A DNA stretch of 26,244 bases. It comes from VAZQ01 sp035693615. GTDB taxonomy: Bacteria; Pseudomonadota; Alphaproteobacteria; Rhizobiales; Xanthobacteraceae. Positions 15,685 through 23,398 of this stretch are shown here, piece after piece. Location of the stretch: assembly GCA_035693615.1 (NCBI GenBank), contig DASSGH010000025.1, positions 1-26,244 of the forward strand, given 5' to 3'. The notes under the pieces are model-generated. The model did not search any database. It saw only the letters and a program-made list of their open reading frames with translations, and had not been told where the DNA came from. Both the position numbers and the translations under genes were made by a program. The number at the start of each line of letters is the position of its first letter. The stretch's first letter is position 1.

Positions 15685-16671
15685 CTAATCGGTCAAATCG
15701 ATCTTCACCTCAGCGACCGTCTTTCGCCAGGCGGCGAGCTCGCTGTCGAGCCAAGACTGCGCCTCCTCCAATGAGGCGTTGGGCTTGACGCTGACGAGCT
15801 GCTTCTTGAACGCCTCCTGCAGCTGCGGAGCATCCGCGGCCTCAACGATCGCCTTGTGGAGGGTCGCCAGAACCGCTTTTGGCGTATGCGCCGGCGCCAG
15901 CATGCTTTGCCAGTGAAGCGTGCCGACGCCGGGAAAGCCGGCCTCGGCCAGCGTGGGGATATCGGGATAGTCCGCGAGGCGCGTCTCCGCGAGCACCGCG
16001 ATCGGCCGCAGCTTGCCGGCCTTGATCATGGAGGCAGTGCTGGCGGCATTGATGAACGCGACCTGGGCGTCGCCGACAACGAGATCGTTGATCATGCCGG
16101 CGGCGCCGGTCTTGTTGGGAATGTGCAACATTTCGATGCCGGCCCGCCTGGAGAAGACCTCGCTATCGAAATGCGGAAAGCTGCCGACACCGGCGCTTGT
16201 ATAACGCACCTTGCCCGGATTCTTCTTTGCATATGCGATCAACTCCGCCACCGATTTGGGCTCGAAATCATGCGTGGTGGTCAGGAGAAAGGACGGATAG
16301 ATCGCAAGCCGGGAAACGGACACGACCTCTTTCTCGAAGTTGATCGAGAGCTTCTTCGGGAAGAGGACTGGCGTGATGGCGTTGGTCGTGACGTTGCCGA
16401 CCATGAGCGTGTAGCCGTCGGGCTTGGAGCGCACCATCTCTTCGATCGCGAGAATGCCGAACGCTCCCGGCTTGCTCTCGACCACAAACTGTTCGCCGAG
16501 ACTTTGGCGCATCTGCTCACCGAATAGTCGCGCCGTAATGTCGGTCGCCCCGCCGGGGGCATACGGCACGATGATCTTCACCGGCCGCGTCGGATATCTT
16601 TCCTGCGCCGAGACGGTAACCGCGCTCAATGCGAGGCATGCGAGCGCCAGACCCAAACCGAAGCGTTTCAT
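15685..16671 (-). CDS. tctC: TTT solute-binding protein TctC (upstream copy)
   Basis: This is a 328-residue periplasmic binding protein of the TctC/Bug family. A signal peptide covers about residues 1-22 (KRFGLGLALACLALS, cleavage after VSA). The mature protein starts QERYPTRPVKIIVPYAPGG and contains the same KPGAFGILAIEEM, SKPDGYTL and NPGKVRYTSAGVGS blocks as its neighbour. ATG 16671 is chosen over an in-frame ATG nine codons earlier because GGGAGG stands at ideal distance and the signal peptide then starts with Lys-Arg. Two binding proteins feeding one TctAB pair suggest two related substrates or different affinities; this is inference. Confidence 0.93.
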   Translation of the reverse strand: MKRFGLGLALACLALSAVTVSAQERYPTRPVKIIVPYAPGGATDITARLFGEQMRQSLGEQFVVESKPGAFGILAIEEMVRSKPDGYTLMVGNVTTNAITPVLFPKKLSINFEKEVVSVSRLAIYPSFLLTTTHDFEPKSVAELIAYAKKNPGKVRYTSAGVGSFPHFDSEVFSRRAGIEMLHIPNKTGAAGMINDLVVGDAQVAFINAASTASMIKAGKLRPIAVLAETRLADYPDIPTLAEAGFPGVGTLHWQSMLAPAHTPKAVLATLHKAIVEAADAPQLQEAFKKQLVSVKPNASLEEAQSWLDSELAAWRKTVAEVKIDLTD

Positions 16672-16830
16672 CGCATCCTCCCGTTGATTGGCGCACATGG
16701 TGACTCGCAGGCGGATTCCGCATCGAATCGAAGGCGGCGTCTCCCGGCCTGACAGGTCCTCGGTCGCGCTGCTGCCGCTGCTCGCGTTAACCTATCGTAT
16801 CACCTAGCGCATCCACGCTGCGCGAAAGTG

Positions 16831-17232
16831 TCACGCCGCCTTCACGCCGTGCAGGCTGTGGGACGCATCCTTGCATGTGAAGAACACAACGTCGCCGTCC
16901 GCCGTCGCCTTGCCGGAGTGCACCGCGTTGGCGGGAACGTAGATCACCGATCCCGCCTTGGCTTCGACGTCCTGCTCGCCGATCTTGGCTCGGAACGTGC
17001 CCTGCAAGATGTAGATCCATTGCTCGTTGGGATGGGAATGCGGCTCGGCGCCGGTCCCGGCCGGCATGCGCATCAGCGCCACAATCATGCGCTCCCCCTC
17101 GACGCAGGCGCCGTTGGCGGTCGAATAATCGGGGCCCCCGAGGATGTGGTTCACCTTGGCGAGGTCGAACACGTATTCTCCGTTGCCCGCGCGTTTCGCG
17201 CCCGGTGTCCGCGCTGTCTGCTGTTGCGACAT
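16831..17232 (-). CDS. Small single-domain cupin protein
   Basis: This 133-residue protein is one cupin barrel. Motif 1 has H65-x-H67 with Q71 at the position where many cupins have Glu (PHSHPNEQWIYILQG). Motif 2 has P100 and H105 (YVPANAVHSG). A divalent metal site is therefore likely. Such small cupins act as isomerases, dioxygenases, decarboxylases or sensors, so the reaction cannot be named. ATG 17232 has GGAGGA 8-13 bases upstream. It lies 74 bases downstream of the amidohydrolase and 159 bases upstream of tctC, in the same orientation, and is probably part of the same operon. Confidence 0.85.
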   Translation of the reverse strand: MSQQQTARTPGAKRAGNGEYVFDLAKVNHILGGPDYSTANGACVEGERMIVALMRMPAGTGAEPHSHPNEQWIYILQGTFRAKIGEQDVEAKAGSVIYVPANAVHSGKATADGDVVFFTCKDASHSLHGVKAA

Positions 17233-17306
17233 GTTTGTTTCCTCCATTCTCTCGGTGTGTCGGTCCGCCAGTGCCTCATGAGCGTGCGCGGCTGCGAACC
17301 ATCGCG

Positions 17307-18320
17307 TCAGGCGAACGCCCGCGCAGGCGCAGTCTCGAGCAGGGCCCGCGCCCGTGCGCCGAGAATGGCGGACTGGTCGGCGGCCGGAACCGACAGGCTG
17401 CGAACCTGCGACACGCCCTCCGGCGCGCCCATGTCGAAGGGATAATCGCTGCCGAGCAGCACGCGCTGGGCGCCGGCATTGCCGACGAGAAACGCGAGCG
17501 CCTCCTTCGAGTGCACGATGGTATCGAAATAGAAGCGCTTGAGCGACTCCGTCGGCGGTTTTGCGAGCTTGCTCTTGGGTTCCGCGCGCACATGCCACCC
17601 GTGCACGAAGCGTCCGGCTTGGTAGGGCACGAAGCCGCCGCCGTGGGCGAGGCAAATCTTCAGCGTCGGATGGCGCTCCAACACGCCGCCGAACACCAGG
17701 CATGCCGCGGCAATGGTGGTGTCGAGCGGATTGCCGATCAGGTTGGTGAGATAATAGGACGACAAGCGATCGCTGCCAGCCACGTTGATGGGATGCAGCA
17801 ATATGAACGCACCGAGTTCCGCCGCCGCCGCCCAAACCGGCTCGAGTTCCGGATCGTCCAGGTTCTTGCCTGCGATGTTCGAGCCGATCTGCGCACCGCG
17901 CAGGCCGAGCACGCGCACCGCGTGACGAAGCTCGTCCGCCGCTTGCATCGGCGCCTGCATGGGCAACGTCGCAATCGCAAGAAAGCGGTCCGGGCGAGCC
18001 TTGGCGAGTTGAGCGAGCTGCTCGTTCTGAATGCGGGCAAACGCCGCCGCCACCGCCGCGGGCTGTCCATAGACGAAGGTCTGCGGACAAACCGAGAGCA
18101 CCTGAACATCGACCTTGGCCGCCGCCATGTCCTCCAACCGGCGCTCCAGATCCCATCCGCCGCGGGGAAAATGCCGATAGACGTTTCCGGCGACCTCGAG
18201 CGTGCCGAACTGGTCGCCGATGTCGGAAAGCTTCGGCCCCACCTTGGGCGCTTCGCGGTGCAGCAGCCGAATGGTGTCTTCGGAGAGGATGTGGGCGTGA
18301 ACATCGATGGTTTGCGTCAT
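17307..18320 (-). CDS. ACMSD-like amidohydrolase (metal-dependent decarboxylase family)
   Basis: This 337-residue amidohydrolase-2 TIM barrel is close in pattern to 2-amino-3-carboxymuconate-6-semialdehyde decarboxylase (ACMSD). The metal ligands line up with those known for ACMSD: His8 and His10 (DVHAH), His176 (LLHP) and Asp292 (GSDYPFDMG), with catalytic His226 in AHGGG. The segments LRGAQIGSN, LDDPELEPVWAAA and LIGNPLDTT are typical of this group. Members decarboxylate or hydrate unsaturated or aromatic carboxylates without a redox cofactor. The start is ATG 18320; the open frame upstream lies in the divergent promoter region. This is the first gene of the minus-strand operon and is divergent from ubiD. 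The exact substrate is unknown, and no kynurenine-pathway genes are nearby. Confidence 0.9.
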   Translation of the reverse strand: MTQTIDVHAHILSEDTIRLLHREAPKVGPKLSDIGDQFGTLEVAGNVYRHFPRGGWDLERRLEDMAAAKVDVQVLSVCPQTFVYGQPAAVAAAFARIQNEQLAQLAKARPDRFLAIATLPMQAPMQAADELRHAVRVLGLRGAQIGSNIAGKNLDDPELEPVWAAAAELGAFILLHPINVAGSDRLSSYYLTNLIGNPLDTTIAAACLVFGGVLERHPTLKICLAHGGGFVPYQAGRFVHGWHVRAEPKSKLAKPPTESLKRFYFDTIVHSKEALAFLVGNAGAQRVLLGSDYPFDMGAPEGVSQVRSLSVPAADQSAILGARARALLETAPARAFA

Positions 18321-18453
18321 TGGGCTACCGTTGCATCTCTTGCTCGGGAGGGAGGAGGCAGGGAGCGTAATGCATTGTGGTGGCCAGATCGAGTAGCTGA
18401 TGCTGGCGCCATCGTGGTAGGTTGCGCCAACCTGTAGCGACCGAAGCTTCGAC
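18321..18453. promoter_or_regulatory. Divergent promoter region with palindromes
   Basis: This 133-base space must hold the promoters of both the amidohydrolase operon and ubiD. It contains AGGTTG-CGC-CAACCT (18419-18433), TGGCGCCA (18404-18411) and AATGCATT (18369-18376), all perfect palindromes. The first is the best operator candidate. A purine-rich run lies at 18346-18365. No clear -35/-10 pair was seen, and no regulator gene is in the window. Confidence 0.5.
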
Positions 18454-20130
18454 ATGCTCGATCAGCCCGCCGCATCGCACCACATCCGCTTGCGCGACCA
18501 TCCGCGGCTCGATTTTCAGGACCATCTCGCGGATCTCGAGGCTAAAGGCCTTCTCGTCCGCGTCGATCGTCCCATCAACAAAGACACCGAACTGCATCCC
18601 TTGGTGCGCTGGCAATTTCTCGGCGGCGTGCCGGAGGATAAGCGGCGCGCGTTCTTGTTCACCCATGTGACGGATTCGAAAGGGCGGCGATACGACATTC
18701 CGGTGGCGGTCGGCGCGCTCGCAGCCTCACCCGACATCTACGCCATCGGCATGGGCCAAGCGGTTGGCGACATCGGCGAGGCTTGGATGCGCGCCATCGC
18801 CAACCCGATCGCACCTGTGGTGGTCGGCGCGCCGCGCTGCCAGGAGGTCGTGCTCACCGGTGATCATCTCAAAGCGCCGGGCGGACTCGCGCGGTTGCCC
18901 GTGCCGGTATCGACGCCCGGCTTCGATTCCGCGCCCTACCTGACGGCGACGCTGTGCGTGACGCGCGATCCCGACAGCGGCGTCCAAAACATGGGCACCT
19001 ACCGTGCCGCGCTAAAAGCTGCCGATCGGCTGGTGGTGCGCATGGTGGCGCGCGAGGCGAGCGGCGCCGGCGGCTATTTGCATTGGCTGAAATACCGCAA
19101 GCGGCGCGAAGTAATGCCGATCGCGATCGTGATCGGCTGCGCCCCGGTGGTCATGTTCACGGGGCCGCAGAAGCTTGCCATCGACATGGACGAGCTTGGC
19201 GTCGCCGGCGCGCTCGCCGGCTGCCCGATCGAGACGGCAAAAGCCGCCACAGTCGACCTTTACGTGCCGGCATCGGCGGAGATCGTGATCGAAGGGCTGA
19301 TCGACCCCGACAAGCTCGAACCGGAAGCACCGTTCGGTGAAAGCAACGGCTACGTGGCGCTCGAAGCCTACAACATGCCGATGCGCGTGACAGCCATCAC
19401 CCACAAGCGCGCGCCGGTCTTCGCCTCGATCATCAGCCAGGTGACCCCGAGCGAATCCAGCGTGGTCAAAAAAGTCGCCTATGAGCCGCTGTTTCTGAGC
19501 CACCTGCGCGATCGCTTGGGCATCAAGGGTGTTCGCCGGGTGATGATGCATGAGCGACTGACCAATCTTCGCCCCGTCATCTTCGTTCAGCTCGCCGAAG
19601 GGGTGCCGCGCAGCGAGGTCTGGCGCGCCCTGCACGGCGCCGCGACCTTGCAGTCCAACTGCGGAAAGATCGTCATCGCCGTCAGTGAGGATATCGATCC
19701 GGCGAGCATGGACGCGGTGCTCTGGTCACTCGCGTATCGAACCAATCCGATCGAGGACGTGCACCTCGTGCCTCACCGCGGCGGGGTGCAGGGCGCGCAA
19801 TACGGTCCCAAGACCAGCGACTCCGGTATGCTGGTCGACGCCACGCGTAAATACCCGATGGCACCACTCGCGTTGCCGACGCGCGAATACATGGAGCACG
19901 CGCGGGCGCTGTGGGAGGAACTCGACCTTTACCCGCTCAGCGTGCAGTCGCCGTGGCACGGTTACGGCCTGGGCGATTGGACTGACCGCTGGGAGACGTT
20001 TGCGCGGCGCGCTGCGACCGGCGACTGGGAGTTGACCGGCCGCGAGACACTGGCGCGCCAGCGCGAGGGCCTCACGCCGGAGACGCCTGCCCGCTTCGAC
20101 GAGGAGCCGAAGAAGAAGCCGCGGCAATAG
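18454..20130 (+). CDS. UbiD-family prenylated-FMN decarboxylase
   Basis: This 558-residue protein of the UbiD family reversibly decarboxylates aromatic or alpha,beta-unsaturated acids using prenylated FMN. The catalytic Arg-Glu-Glu set is present: Arg184 (NMGTYR) and Glu291/Glu296 (EAPFGE), spaced as in ferulate decarboxylase Fdc1. The C-terminal dimerisation part (about 350-540) is complete, and length is slightly above the usual 450-500 owing to a C-terminal tail. ATG 18454 fits the family N-terminus (FQDHLADLEAKGLLVRVDR), though its Shine-Dalgarno is weak. It is divergent from the ACMSD-like gene and convergent with the FAH-family gene 32 bases away. The flavin prenyltransferase (UbiX) it needs is not in the window. 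The substrate is unknown. Confidence 0.92.
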   Translation: MLDQPAASHHIRLRDHPRLDFQDHLADLEAKGLLVRVDRPINKDTELHPLVRWQFLGGVPEDKRRAFLFTHVTDSKGRRYDIPVAVGALAASPDIYAIGMGQAVGDIGEAWMRAIANPIAPVVVGAPRCQEVVLTGDHLKAPGGLARLPVPVSTPGFDSAPYLTATLCVTRDPDSGVQNMGTYRAALKAADRLVVRMVAREASGAGGYLHWLKYRKRREVMPIAIVIGCAPVVMFTGPQKLAIDMDELGVAGALAGCPIETAKAATVDLYVPASAEIVIEGLIDPDKLEPEAPFGESNGYVALEAYNMPMRVTAITHKRAPVFASIISQVTPSESSVVKKVAYEPLFLSHLRDRLGIKGVRRVMMHERLTNLRPVIFVQLAEGVPRSEVWRALHGAATLQSNCGKIVIAVSEDIDPASMDAVLWSLAYRTNPIEDVHLVPHRGGVQGAQYGPKTSDSGMLVDATRKYPMAPLALPTREYMEHARALWEELDLYPLSVQSPWHGYGLGDWTDRWETFARRAATGDWELTGRETLARQREGLTPETPARFDEEPKKKPRQ

Positions 20131-20162
20131 CCCTTTCTTCAGGCCCGGGTCGAGCGACGCTG

Positions 20163-21008
20163 CTATTTCTCGTCCACCACGCGGACCCGCAGCGTGCCGA
20201 CGCCGGAAATCTCCACTTCGAGCACGTCGCCCGGTTGCATCCACAAGGGCGGATTGCGGCGGTGACCGACCCCGTCTGGCGTGCCAGTGGCGATCACATC
20301 GCCGGCCGCGAGCGTCGTGAAGTCGGAGCAAAAGGCGATGATCTGCGGCACGGAATGGATCAACAGATCGGTGCCGGACTTCTGCACTTCCTGCCCGTTA
20401 AGCCGCGTGACGAGCGTCAGGCGGCTCGGGTCCGTGATCTCGTCGGCGGTGACGATCCAGGGCCCGAGCGGTCCGGTCGCGGGAAAATTCTTGCCCGAGG
20501 TCACCGAGATTTTCTGATAATCGCGTACGCTGCCGTCAACGAAGCAGGTGTAGCCGGCGACGTGTTCGAGCGCGCGTGCGGCCGGGATATGGCGGCCGCC
20601 CCGACCGATGACGACCGCGAGCTCGCCTTCGAAGTCGAAGCTTTGCGAAACCGAAGGGCGGATCATCTCGCCCTGATGCCCGGTGAGCGTGTTCGCAAGT
20701 CGGATGAACATGCTCGGTTGCTTGGGCACTTCGCGTCCGGTTTCCGCGGCATGCGAGCGATAGTTGATGCCGGCGCACAGGATCTTCTCGGGATTCGGGA
20801 TCACCGGCAGCCATTCAATCTCGCTGAGCCGGTGATCGGGCCTCCCCGCCTCGGCGGCTTTCCCAATTTCCGCGAGCGCGCCTCCCCCGAGGGCATCACG
20901 CAAGGTCGCATAGCGATTGCCCAGAAGTTGGTTCAAGGTGAGCACGCCGTCGCCGATCACCACGCCGAAGCAGGCTTGGCCATCGGCCATGTAGCTTGCA
21001 AGTTTCAT
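20163..21008 (-). CDS. Fumarylacetoacetate hydrolase (FAH) family protein
   Basis: This 281-residue FAH-superfamily enzyme has members that hydrolyse C-C bonds of beta-diketo acids or decarboxylate/hydrate ring-cleavage products. The core begins with KILCAGINYRSHAAETG (75-91). The metal ligands Glu127 and Glu129 (FEGEL) and Asp158 (VDGS) are in place. TSGKNFPATGPLGPW (170-184) and GTPDGVGHRRNPP (242-254) complete the family pattern. ATG 21008 has a strong GAGGAGGGG in front. It diverges from the ICL/PEPM-family gene across 204 bases. Neighbours point to a late step in organic-acid breakdown; whether it acts as acylpyruvate hydrolase, hydratase or decarboxylase is not decidable here. Confidence 0.91.
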   Translation of the reverse strand: MKLASYMADGQACFGVVIGDGVLTLNQLLGNRYATLRDALGGGALAEIGKAAEAGRPDHRLSEIEWLPVIPNPEKILCAGINYRSHAAETGREVPKQPSMFIRLANTLTGHQGEMIRPSVSQSFDFEGELAVVIGRGGRHIPAARALEHVAGYTCFVDGSVRDYQKISVTSGKNFPATGPLGPWIVTADEITDPSRLTLVTRLNGQEVQKSGTDLLIHSVPQIIAFCSDFTTLAAGDVIATGTPDGVGHRRNPPLWMQPGDVLEVEISGVGTLRVRVVDEK

Positions 21009-21212
21009 TCACCCCTCCTCTGGCGCGCGATCGCCGGCCTCCATCTTTCCTCTTACGTCATCTCGGCGCCGGGGCGAAAGCGCATAATGCGCCGAGCACA
21101 TCGGCGAAACGCTCGACGATGAAAGCAGACCGAGCGGGGCATCGACCGATTAACTCCCCACTATGCTACGCTGATGCGCCTCCGTTTTCCGTCGCGATGA
21201 AAGGAGCGAGCG
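21009..21212. other. Divergent intergenic region between the FAH and ICL/PEPM genes
   Basis: It holds the Shine-Dalgarno sites of both genes (GAGGAGGGG on the minus strand, AAAGGAG on the plus strand) and presumably both promoters. TATGCT at 21162-21167 could be a plus-strand -10 element, but no convincing -35 lies upstream. No gene was seen. Confidence 0.35.
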
Positions 21213-22091
21213 ATGACGAGCCGCACTCCGCGCCGTGAGTTACCCAACATGCTTGTCCCCGGTGCGGCTTTGCTGCTGCCCGGCGTTGCCAATGCGCTCG
21301 CCGCGCGCGTCGTCGCCGATCAGGGCTTCGTGGCCGCCTACGTCACCGGGGCCGGCATCGCCAATACGTTTTTCGGCGTTCCCGACATTGGGCTGGTGAC
21401 GGTGAGCGAGCTTGCCGCGCATGTCGCCGCGATCCGCGACGTATTTTCGGGTCCGCTCGTGGTCGATGCCGATACCGGCTTCGGCAATGCCGTTAACATG
21501 CTACGCACTGTGCAACTACTCGAACGCGCCGGTGCCGATGCGCTGCAGATCGAGGACCAGGTGTTTCCCAAGCGCTGCGGCCATTTTGCGGGCAAGGAAG
21601 TGATCCCGGCCGAGGAGATGGTTGGAAAGATCAAGGCGGCCGTCGACGCGCGGCATGACCACGACCTTCTGATCATCGCGCGCACCGACGCCATCGCGCC
21701 GGAAGGCTTCACCGCCGCCCTCGACCGCGCCGCCGCGTACCGTGAGGCCGGGGCCGACGTCACTTTTGTCGAAGCGCCGACCTCGACAGAGCAGATCGCC
21801 GATATTCCGCGCCTCTTGCCCTGGCCGCAGCTCATCAACATCGTGATCGGCGGCCGGACGCCGGAATTGCCCAACGCGACGCTCAAAGAATTGGGCTATG
21901 CCGGGGTGATCTACGCCAATGTCGCGCTGCAATCGGCGCTCAAAGGCATGCAAGCGGCATTGAGCGAGCTTCGGCGCAAAGGACACATGGGCGAGGCGCT
22001 GAACCTGGTCGCCGATTTCTCCGAGCGGCAGCGCTTGGTGCACAAGCACGAATTCGATGCGCTCGAGCGCAAATATTCGGAGAAAAATTAG
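21213..22091 (+). CDS. Isocitrate lyase/PEP mutase family enzyme
   Basis: This 292-residue TIM-barrel enzyme belongs to the ICL/PEPM superfamily (2-methylisocitrate lyase, dimethylmalate lyase, oxaloacetate decarboxylase, carboxyphosphonoenolpyruvate mutase). The magnesium-site motif DADTGFG (85-91), IEDQ (113-116) and the mobile-loop motif KRCGHF (120-125) are clear. Cys122 in that loop is the general acid of the C-C lyases, which favours a lyase over a simple decarboxylase; this follows family knowledge. ATG 21213 has AAAGGAG upstream. It is convergent with the patatin gene. It may cleave a 2-hydroxy diacid produced by the neighbouring enzymes; the substrate is unknown. Confidence 0.9.
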   Translation: MTSRTPRRELPNMLVPGAALLLPGVANALAARVVADQGFVAAYVTGAGIANTFFGVPDIGLVTVSELAAHVAAIRDVFSGPLVVDADTGFGNAVNMLRTVQLLERAGADALQIEDQVFPKRCGHFAGKEVIPAEEMVGKIKAAVDARHDHDLLIIARTDAIAPEGFTAALDRAAAYREAGADVTFVEAPTSTEQIADIPRLLPWPQLINIVIGGRTPELPNATLKELGYAGVIYANVALQSALKGMQAALSELRRKGHMGEALNLVADFSERQRLVHKHEFDALERKYSEKN

Positions 22092-22100
22092 CCTAACCCT

Positions 22101-22116
22101 GTTCCGCTAGCGGGAC
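22101..22116. terminator. Palindromic hairpin between convergent genes
   Basis: GTTCCGC-TA-GCGGGAC forms a 7-pair stem with one G-T pair, centred on the perfect palindrome CCGCTAGCGG. It starts 10 bases after the ICL/PEPM-family stop and ends 4 bases from the patatin stop, the right place for a bidirectional terminator. No T-run follows on either side. Confidence 0.4.
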
Positions 22117-22119
22117 TTG

Positions 22120-23292
22120 TCACCGATCTTGGCGGATCTGCACGTTACTCCCTACCGGCGTCGGCTGCGGCGCATCCGCCACACGCCAGCGATTCTCGAA
22201 CGCAGGGCGCAGGATGTCGTGCGCGAATTTGAACCCCTCCCGGCGCCGGCGGCCCACGGTCTCCGGGGAGAAATCGCGCATCCCATCCTTATCGTCGGCC
22301 GGGTTCTGCGCGGCTGGAATGAGAGTGGCGGACGGATCCTGCATGTCGATGTTGACGATGGCGTCGATGATCTTATAGCGGCGCGCTTCGTCCAGCCGGG
22401 CGCGCAGCCGCTCGTCTAGCGCCTCGGGGAGAACCAGGGCGGCAAGGTCCTCGATCGTTTCCACCAACGCATTGATGCGCCGCGCGGTGTCGTGATCCTG
22501 CCGCAGGCGATTGCCGAAACTCAGCTCGTGCATGCGATCCTCGACCACGGCGAGGTTGCGCGGCAATCGCGCACGCAGGGGATAAAGATTCATCACCACC
22601 AGCATGCGGTCGGCTTCGGCATCGGTGCTGAAAGCGTCGATCGCCAAGCCGAGCGGGGTGTTATCGACTAGACCACCATCCCAATGCGGCATGCCGTCGA
22701 TCTCGGTCCATGGGAATCCCGGCGGCAGGCTGCCGCTCGCCAGCACGTGGCGCGGCTCGATCTTCGTCGCGGGCACCTTACCCACCGGCTGGTTGACGAA
22801 CGCTCGCAGCGTGCCGGTCACGACTTCGACCGCCGTCACCGCGAACGCGGTCGCGCTTGCGTTGAGCGCGGCGAAATCGACGTGGCGGGCGAGCGTCACC
22901 AACAGCGGGCGCGTATCATAAACGTAGGTCCAGCTCGGAGCGGCCCAGAAATCGGTGCGAGGGGCGTAGAAGCCCGGCAGGCCGAAATAGGCGAGGTCGC
23001 GCTGCGCCGCGTGCATCCAGAAGGGCGGCGTCTCCAGCATCAAATCGTCCCACATCGCGTTGAGCCGGACGCGGGCGTCGGCGTTGCTCTTCGCGCCGAC
23101 CACGCAAGCGGCGTTGATCGAGCCGATCGACACGCCGCTCACGACCTTGAGCAGTATGCGGTGGCCTTTGGCCGAAAACTCATCGATCAACTCGAGCAGC
23201 GCGTTCAACGCGCCGCATTCGTAGGCGCCCAGCGCGCCTCCGCCTTGCAGAACCACGCCGACTTCGACGGGCTTGTTCGCTGTTTGCGACAT
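22120..23292 (-). CDS. Patatin-like phospholipase with DUF3734-like C-terminus
   Basis: This 390-residue patatin-fold serine lipase has the oxyanion-hole motif QGGGALGAYECG (16-27), catalytic Ser55 in GVSIG (53-57) and catalytic Asp205 in DGG (205-207), so the Ser-Asp dyad is intact. The C-terminal third (from about 230; RMHELSFGNRLRQD and similar) matches the tail called DUF3734 in bacterial patatins. There is no signal peptide or membrane helix. The family releases fatty acids from phospholipids or from storage-polymer-related esters. The gene starts 106 bases after the urtE stop on the same strand and could be read through from the urea operon or have its own promoter. The start is ATG 23292 with GAGCGG upstream. 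Confidence 0.92.
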   Translation of the reverse strand: MSQTANKPVEVGVVLQGGGALGAYECGALNALLELIDEFSAKGHRILLKVVSGVSIGSINAACVVGAKSNADARVRLNAMWDDLMLETPPFWMHAAQRDLAYFGLPGFYAPRTDFWAAPSWTYVYDTRPLLVTLARHVDFAALNASATAFAVTAVEVVTGTLRAFVNQPVGKVPATKIEPRHVLASGSLPPGFPWTEIDGMPHWDGGLVDNTPLGLAIDAFSTDAEADRMLVVMNLYPLRARLPRNLAVVEDRMHELSFGNRLRQDHDTARRINALVETIEDLAALVLPEALDERLRARLDEARRYKIIDAIVNIDMQDPSATLIPAAQNPADDKDGMRDFSPETVGRRRREGFKFAHDILRPAFENRWRVADAPQPTPVGSNVQIRQDR

Positions 23293-23346
23293 GTCGCCGC
23301 TCGAATCAGAGCTTTCCCATCACGTCCTGACGGAAGCCGTAGACCG

Positions 23347-23366
23347 TGCGCTTGCCGGCGAGCGCA
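23347..23366. repeat. 20-base near-perfect palindrome between urtE and the patatin gene
   Basis: TGCGCTTGCC-GGCGAGCGCA pairs at nine of ten positions, with one T-G pair. It lies about 30 bases past the urtE stop on the minus strand. It could end the urea operon transcript or be a regulator site for the patatin gene. No T-run follows. Confidence 0.4.
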
Positions 23367-23398
23367 ACGAGTGGCACGGTTGGCCTTCGTCATCGCCC

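Noticed and set aside
16672..16830. Possible separate promoter in front of tctC
   Set aside because: A TACGAT-like -10 on the minus strand near 16795 has no matching -35; the genes are more simply one operon with the cupin.
10784..22091. Mobile genomic island
   Set aside because: No integrase, transposase, tRNA or flanking repeat was seen and base use looks like the rest of the window; only the cysG junction hints at rearrangement.
23306..23377. 23-codon GTG frame between urtE and the patatin gene
   Set aside because: No good ribosome site, overlaps the palindrome, and no family recognised; could be chance.
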